A stretch of 35,575 nt of DNA from CAZSNT01 sp964607765 (GTDB lineage Bacteria; Verrucomicrobiota; Lentisphaeria; Oligosphaerales; JABHEG01): the NCBI GenBank assembly GCA_964607765.1, contig CAZSNT010000110.1, forward strand, positions 1 to 35,575, read 5' to 3'. Under the pieces are notes generated by a model, which saw nothing but the letters and a program-made list of their open reading frames with translations, searched no databases and was not told the origin of the DNA. The translations under genes were made by a program, and so were the position numbers. Each line of letters starts with the position of its first letter. The first letter of the stretch is position 1. Positions 33,028-35,575 of this stretch are shown piece after piece.

Positions 33028-34353
33028 TTGGATCCCTACTCCTATCTGGGCAGAGAGTTCGAGTGCCCGGGTTGCGGACGGACCCACGCCGTGCGCCTGG
33101 CGGACGTTGCGGTTGCGCCGGACGCTTTTGACGTGCTGCCCGGTCTGTGCCGCAAACACGCCCGGGGCAGCAGTGTGTGTCTGCTCGCCGATGTCCGCAC
33201 TGCGGACGTAGCGGGAAGCGCGGCTGCGGCGCGACTCACAGATGCCGGCTTCCGTGTGCGGTCCGTCATCGTGCCGGATCCCGGGCCTGCCTCATCGCCG
33301 GTCTGCGACGATCGCACGCATGACGCGCTGGCCTCCCGGATCACGGCCGTGCCGGGATTGTTCGTGGCCGTGGGCAGCGGCGTGGTCAGCGATCTGACCA
33401 AGTGGCTGGCTGCAGACTCCGGCACACCCTATGTGGCTTTCGCCACGGCCGCGTCCATGAACGGCTACGCGTCCGCGAACGTGGCGCCTACCATCGACGG
33501 GGTCAAGCGCCTGGTGCGCGGCCGCGGCCCCATGGCGATCGTCACGTCTCCCGCAGTCCTTGCCGCTGCACCCGCAGCCATGACCGCTGCAGGCCTGGGC
33601 GACGTCATCGCCAAGGGCGTGAGTGCTGCGGACTGGAAGCTCAACCAGCTCCTGTTCGACGAGTACTACTGCCCGCTCTGTGTCGGGCTGGTCCGGGACC
33701 TGGAGCCGCAGTATACGGAGCACCCCGAGGATGTGCGGGCCGGCCTGGAGCCTGCCATCCGCGCGCTGTTCGATGCCTTGATTCTGACCGGCGTGGCCAT
33801 GACCATCGCGGGCACATCCTCACCAGCGTCCGGCGGCGAGCATCTCATCTCGCACACGCTCGACATGAAAGCGACCGTGGACGGCACGTCGCATGATCTG
33901 CACGGCAGGCAGGTGGGGGTGGGCACGATCCTGTGCGCGGCGCTTTACCACGAAGTCATGACGCTGGAGCAGCCGGTGTTCCGGGTCACCGACGAGCCGG
34001 TGGACTCGGTCTACTGGGGGAGGCTGACACCGGCTGTCGAGCCGGAACACGTCGGCAAACAAGCGCGTGCCGCGGCTGCGGTCGACGTGTTGCAGTGTTC
34101 GCCTGCGCTCTGGGATTCGGTCCGCACCGAGATCGGCAGCGCCGTACCGGCGCCCGCCCGCGTCAAACAGTGTCTCGAGCGTGCCGGCGCGGCGCACACG
34201 GTCGCGGACCTGGGCGTGACGCGGGAGCGTTTCATCGACGCCCTGACCCACGCACATCAAATGCGCACGCGCTACACCATCCTCGACTTGGCACGTGCCG
34301 TCGGCATACTCCCGCACAGGGCAGGCGACCTGGTCGACGCCTGGCTGGTGTGA
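33028..34353 (+). CDS. sn-Glycerol-1-phosphate dehydrogenase-like protein (Fe-ADH superfamily, AraM/EgsA type)
   Basis: 441 residues from a TTG at 33028, 11 nt after the lipoprotein stop; a TTG at 33001 is an alternative and neither has a strong SD, so the start is uncertain. The open frame upstream belongs to the lipoprotein gene. Core features: the N-terminal ECPGCGRTH segment, the nucleotide motif GSGVVSDLTKWLA, FATAASMNGYAS, and three metal ligands of the superfamily: Asp in GDVIAKG, His in GGEHLISH and His in DLHGRQVGVG. Known relatives reduce dihydroxyacetone phosphate to glycerol 1-phosphate, and araM sits in a sugar operon in Bacillus. Here it could remove DHAP or reduce another ketose phosphate. 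It is the last gene of the run. Confidence 0.87.
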   Translation: MDPYSYLGREFECPGCGRTHAVRLADVAVAPDAFDVLPGLCRKHARGSSVCLLADVRTADVAGSAAAARLTDAGFRVRSVIVPDPGPASSPVCDDRTHDALASRITAVPGLFVAVGSGVVSDLTKWLAADSGTPYVAFATAASMNGYASANVAPTIDGVKRLVRGRGPMAIVTSPAVLAAAPAAMTAAGLGDVIAKGVSAADWKLNQLLFDEYYCPLCVGLVRDLEPQYTEHPEDVRAGLEPAIRALFDALILTGVAMTIAGTSSPASGGEHLISHTLDMKATVDGTSHDLHGRQVGVGTILCAALYHEVMTLEQPVFRVTDEPVDSVYWGRLTPAVEPEHVGKQARAAAAVDVLQCSPALWDSVRTEIGSAVPAPARVKQCLERAGAAHTVADLGVTRERFIDALTHAHQMRTRYTILDLARAVGILPHRAGDLVDAWLV

Positions 34354-34488
34354 GCCCCCACGCGCCTGGCAGGTCGTCGCCCGCAGAGGAGCAGCCCATG
34401 GCCGGGGCAGACCCACCCAGGTGTGAGAGCTTGACGATAGGGACACCGGGGGCATGTTCGGAGTCGAATGGCATGGCTCAACGCAGAC

Positions 34489-34512
34489 TATGCGGCGGCG
34501 AAACGCCGCATA
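34489..34512. repeat. Perfect 9-bp hairpin
   Basis: TATGCGGCG (34489-34497) pairs with CGCCGCATA (34504-34512) around GCGAAA. It lies about 135 nt after the last operon gene and could act as a transcript 3' end, although no U-tract follows. Confidence 0.65.
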
Positions 34513-34604
34513 ATCTCCATAACGTTCCCGGAAGAGAGCGATTTGACGGGTGAAGCGTCCGGGCCGTACTCTTGACCCTACTCATAGCCCCACTCGGCTG
34601 TCCT

Positions 34605-34626
34605 GCGGTCTGAAGGACCGCCACAT
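34605..34626 (+). repeat. TGAAG-loop hairpin, copy 1
   Basis: GCGGTC-TGAAG-GACCGC (34605-34621) followed by CACAT (34622-34626). Same loop, same outer GC and inner C/G positions and same 3' flank as the two other copies, with a different but fully complementary stem centre. Confidence 0.8.
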
Positions 34627-34631
34627 GCCAG

Positions 34632-34650
34632 CCCAGCGAGGATCGCTGGG
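34632..34650. repeat. Perfect 8-bp hairpin
   Basis: CCCAGCGA (34632-34639) pairs with TCGCTGGG (34643-34650) around GGA. It sits between copies 1 and 2 of the TGAAG-loop hairpins and has a different loop and flank. Confidence 0.6.
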
Positions 34651-34677
34651 GACGCGGGTATGACGCAGGAAGGGAAC

Positions 34678-34699
34678 GCTCCCTGAAGGGGAGCCACAT
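34678..34699 (+). repeat. TGAAG-loop hairpin, copy 2
   Basis: GCTCCC-TGAAG-GGGAGC (34678-34694) followed by CACAT (34695-34699). With copy 3 it forms a head-to-head pair: GCCACATCA (34693-34701) is the exact inverse of TGATGTGGC (34728-34736). Confidence 0.8.
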
Positions 34700-34729
34700 C
34701 AAGCCCTTGCTGGCGTGTGACGTGGGGTG

Positions 34730-34751
34730 ATGTGGCACGCCTTCAGCGTGC
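34730..34751 (-). repeat. TGAAG-loop hairpin, copy 3, inverted
   Basis: On the minus strand GCACGC-TGAAG-GCGTGC (plus 34735-34751) followed by CACAT (plus 34730-34734). The same layout as copies 1 and 2 in opposite orientation. Confidence 0.8.
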
Positions 34752-34893
34752 ATGATAGTGTTTGTGTGCTGCTGCCGCGGTCCCGGGGATTGGCGCTTCG
34801 CTCCCGGTCTTCGACGCGGGCCTCCGTGACCCGCGGCCGCTCATCGCCACCGATATGTCACCAGAGCAAACCATGGCCGGGCCGGAACAAGGT

Positions 34894-34986
34894 CGGTGGA
34901 CGATGACGGGCGACGATTAGGGTGGACGATTGGGGAGCCGGACTCCGGCATCGTAGACCGTAATCGTCGAGCGTAATCGTCAACCG
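34894..34986. repeat. 13-nt tandem repeats arranged as an inverted repeat, second locus
   Basis: The 37-nt arms 34894-34930 and 34950-34986 match at 30 of 37 positions when one is reverse-complemented. Each arm is built of 13-nt units (left GACGATTAGGGTG, right ATCGTCGAGCGTA). The apex holds GCCGG-ACT-CCGGC. The left unit shares GATTAGGGTG with the units at 23061-23098, so both loci seem to belong to one family. Confidence 0.75.
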
Positions 34987-35009
34987 AACTGAACGAACCA
35001 CATATCAAG

Positions 35010-35049
35010 CTCTCGCACCGGACGCCGTGGGTACGGCGCCGGTAGAGAG
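35010..35049. repeat. Long hairpin upstream of the last gene
   Basis: CTCTC, ACCGG and CGCCGT (35010-35028) pair with ACGGCG, CCGGT and GAGAG (35033-35049) around a GGGT loop, 16 paired positions with small interruptions. It ends 23 nt before the ATG at 35073. Confidence 0.7.
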
Positions 35050-35072
35050 CGGCGTTGTTGTCCGCGGAGAAG

Positions 35073-35459
35073 ATGAAAGACCACCTACACCGGCTATTTG
35101 ATGTCCCATCGGTTCCCGGCATCGCGCTTGCCGTGGGATTGATGCTGGTCGCCTTGTGCAAGTGGTCAACGGTCAAGAACCACCCGAGGCCCCAAGCATT
35201 CGTTCTCTTGTGCGGGCCGTGCCTGCTGCTATTGATATCAGCAGTTGCCCCAGCCATGACGCAGCCGACCTGCATCAGCATCGTTTTCGGCGCGCTCATC
35301 GCACTATCATTCATGGCCTACATGGGATATCTCAACCTTCAGGAACGCCGCCCTGTGAACCTGATCCTCGGCATTGCCGCAATCGGGCTCTATGTTCTTG
35401 TGGCTCTTGCGAGCCTGATGAGAGGCATCGATCACACGTTCGGGATGGGACCGAGATAG
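35073..35459 (+). CDS. Small membrane protein of unknown function
   Basis: 128 residues from the ATG at 35073 (GGAG only 3 nt away); a TTG at 35055 in the same frame is possible. Four hydrophobic segments are visible: about residues 14-31 (GIALAVGLMLVALCKW), 42-59 (FVLLCGPCLLLLISAV), 68-84 and 96-115. No family is recognised. Codon choice includes CTA, ATA, TCA and TTG, which are rarer in the neighbouring genes, hinting at foreign origin. It stands alone between two structured non-coding elements. Confidence 0.55.
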   Translation: MKDHLHRLFDVPSVPGIALAVGLMLVALCKWSTVKNHPRPQAFVLLCGPCLLLLISAVAPAMTQPTCISIVFGALIALSFMAYMGYLNLQERRPVNLILGIAAIGLYVLVALASLMRGIDHTFGMGPR

Positions 35460-35469
35460 AAGCCAACGG

Positions 35470-35525
35470 ACAACGAGTGAGTTGAGCGGACCTTCGTGAA
35501 CTGCGGCCGCTCACTCTTGTGTTGT
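35470..35525. repeat. Imperfect inverted repeat after the last gene
   Basis: The left arm (35470-35489) and right arm (35507-35525) share ACAAC, GAGTGAG and CGG in inverse order with small insertions. It begins 10 nt after the stop of the membrane protein gene. It may be a terminator-like structure or the boundary of a mobile unit. Confidence 0.45.
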
Positions 35526-35575
35526 GATATGACAGGACACCGACAGACAAGCCGATTGGCAGGGCGCGATTACTC

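Larger units (their letters stand above)
34354..35072. other. Non-coding repeat-rich region
   Basis: About 720 nt with no supportable gene. It holds at least six hairpins and one long inverted repeat, listed separately (34489-34512, 34605-34626, 34632-34650, 34678-34699, 34730-34751, 34894-34986, 35010-35049). No T-tract terminator for the upstream operon was found. Confidence 0.7.

Noticed and set aside
34398..34553. Small open frame of 51 codons with an AGGAG before its ATG
   Set aside because: It contains the perfect 9-bp hairpin at 34489-34512, has no recognisable protein character and lies in a repeat zone. It remains possible but unsupported.
34841..35314. 157-codon open frame on the minus strand
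   Set aside because: It spans the 13-nt inverted repeat and the hairpin at 35010-35049 and is antisense to the membrane protein gene; composition is not protein-like.
35470..35525. Integron attC site
   Set aside because: The dyad is cassette-like, but the outer ends do not match the RYYYAAC and GTTRRRY core-site pattern in the correct positions, and no integrase is visible.

Overview
The window looks like the chromosome of a GC-rich, glycan- and sugar-degrading bacterium, most plausibly of the Planctomycetes-Verrucomicrobia-Lentisphaerae group (Lentisphaerota, Kiritimatiellota or Hydrogenedentota-like). This is inferred from gene content only: a Gfo/Idh/MocA oxidoreductase joined to a DUF1080 domain, a GH130-type enzyme, a secreted methyltransferase/PQQ-propeller protein, a very long protein combining a TolB-like propeller, two CxxCH haem motifs and a formylglycine-generating-enzyme-like fold, and an EF-hand Gly/Arg-rich protein. 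No rRNA, tRNA, CRISPR array or insertion sequence was seen.

Layout. (1) 1-4960: a hairpin, a clear promoter, and a 1550-residue membrane-anchored protein with two CsgG/TolB-N-like domains, TPR, propeller and HEAT regions. (2) 4994-6235, minus: an AAA+/DUF4143 ATPase preceded by two AT-rich perfect palindromes. (3) 6412-10008, minus: a carbohydrate cluster transcribed as the oxidoreductase-DUF1080 fusion, then a secreted lectin-fold protein, then a GH130-like enzyme. (4) 10247-12038, plus: a DegT-type PLP aminotransferase and a YdjM-like membrane protein. (5) 12079-15396, minus: the secreted methyltransferase/PQQ protein, whose linker has been lengthened by short repeats. (6) 15602-17373, plus: a protein of unknown function and the EF-hand protein, closed by a terminator. 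(7) 17513-22099, minus: the haem/FGE-like giant, divergent from a DeoR regulator. (8) 22240-34353, plus: a long catabolic gene run of DeoR regulator, SDR, DeoC aldolase, zinc dehydrogenase, second SDR, ribose-type ABC ATPase and two permeases, FGGY kinase, SMP-30/NHL lipoprotein and a glycerol-1-phosphate-dehydrogenase-like enzyme. (9) 34354-35575: a repeat-rich tail with one small membrane protein.

How the genes may work together. The plus-strand run at 22240-34353 reads as import (ABC), oxidation/reduction (two SDRs, one MDR, one Fe-ADH-type enzyme), phosphorylation (FGGY kinase) and aldol cleavage (DeoC) of a sugar, deoxysugar or polyol, under a DeoR repressor. The substrate cannot be read from sequence. 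No periplasmic binding protein is encoded in the window. The minus-strand cluster at 6412-10008 could oxidise a glycoside at C3 and cleave it in one polypeptide, with GH130 phosphorolysis of beta-mannosides alongside.

The most unusual signal is in the non-coding DNA. There are period-7 and period-8 tandem repeats, two loci of 13-nt repeats arranged as long inverted repeats, a hairpin repeat shared by an intergenic spacer and the inside of a gene, and three copies of a hairpin with constant loop, constant 3' flank and fully compensated variable stems. Several of these abut, overlap or sit inside coding sequence.
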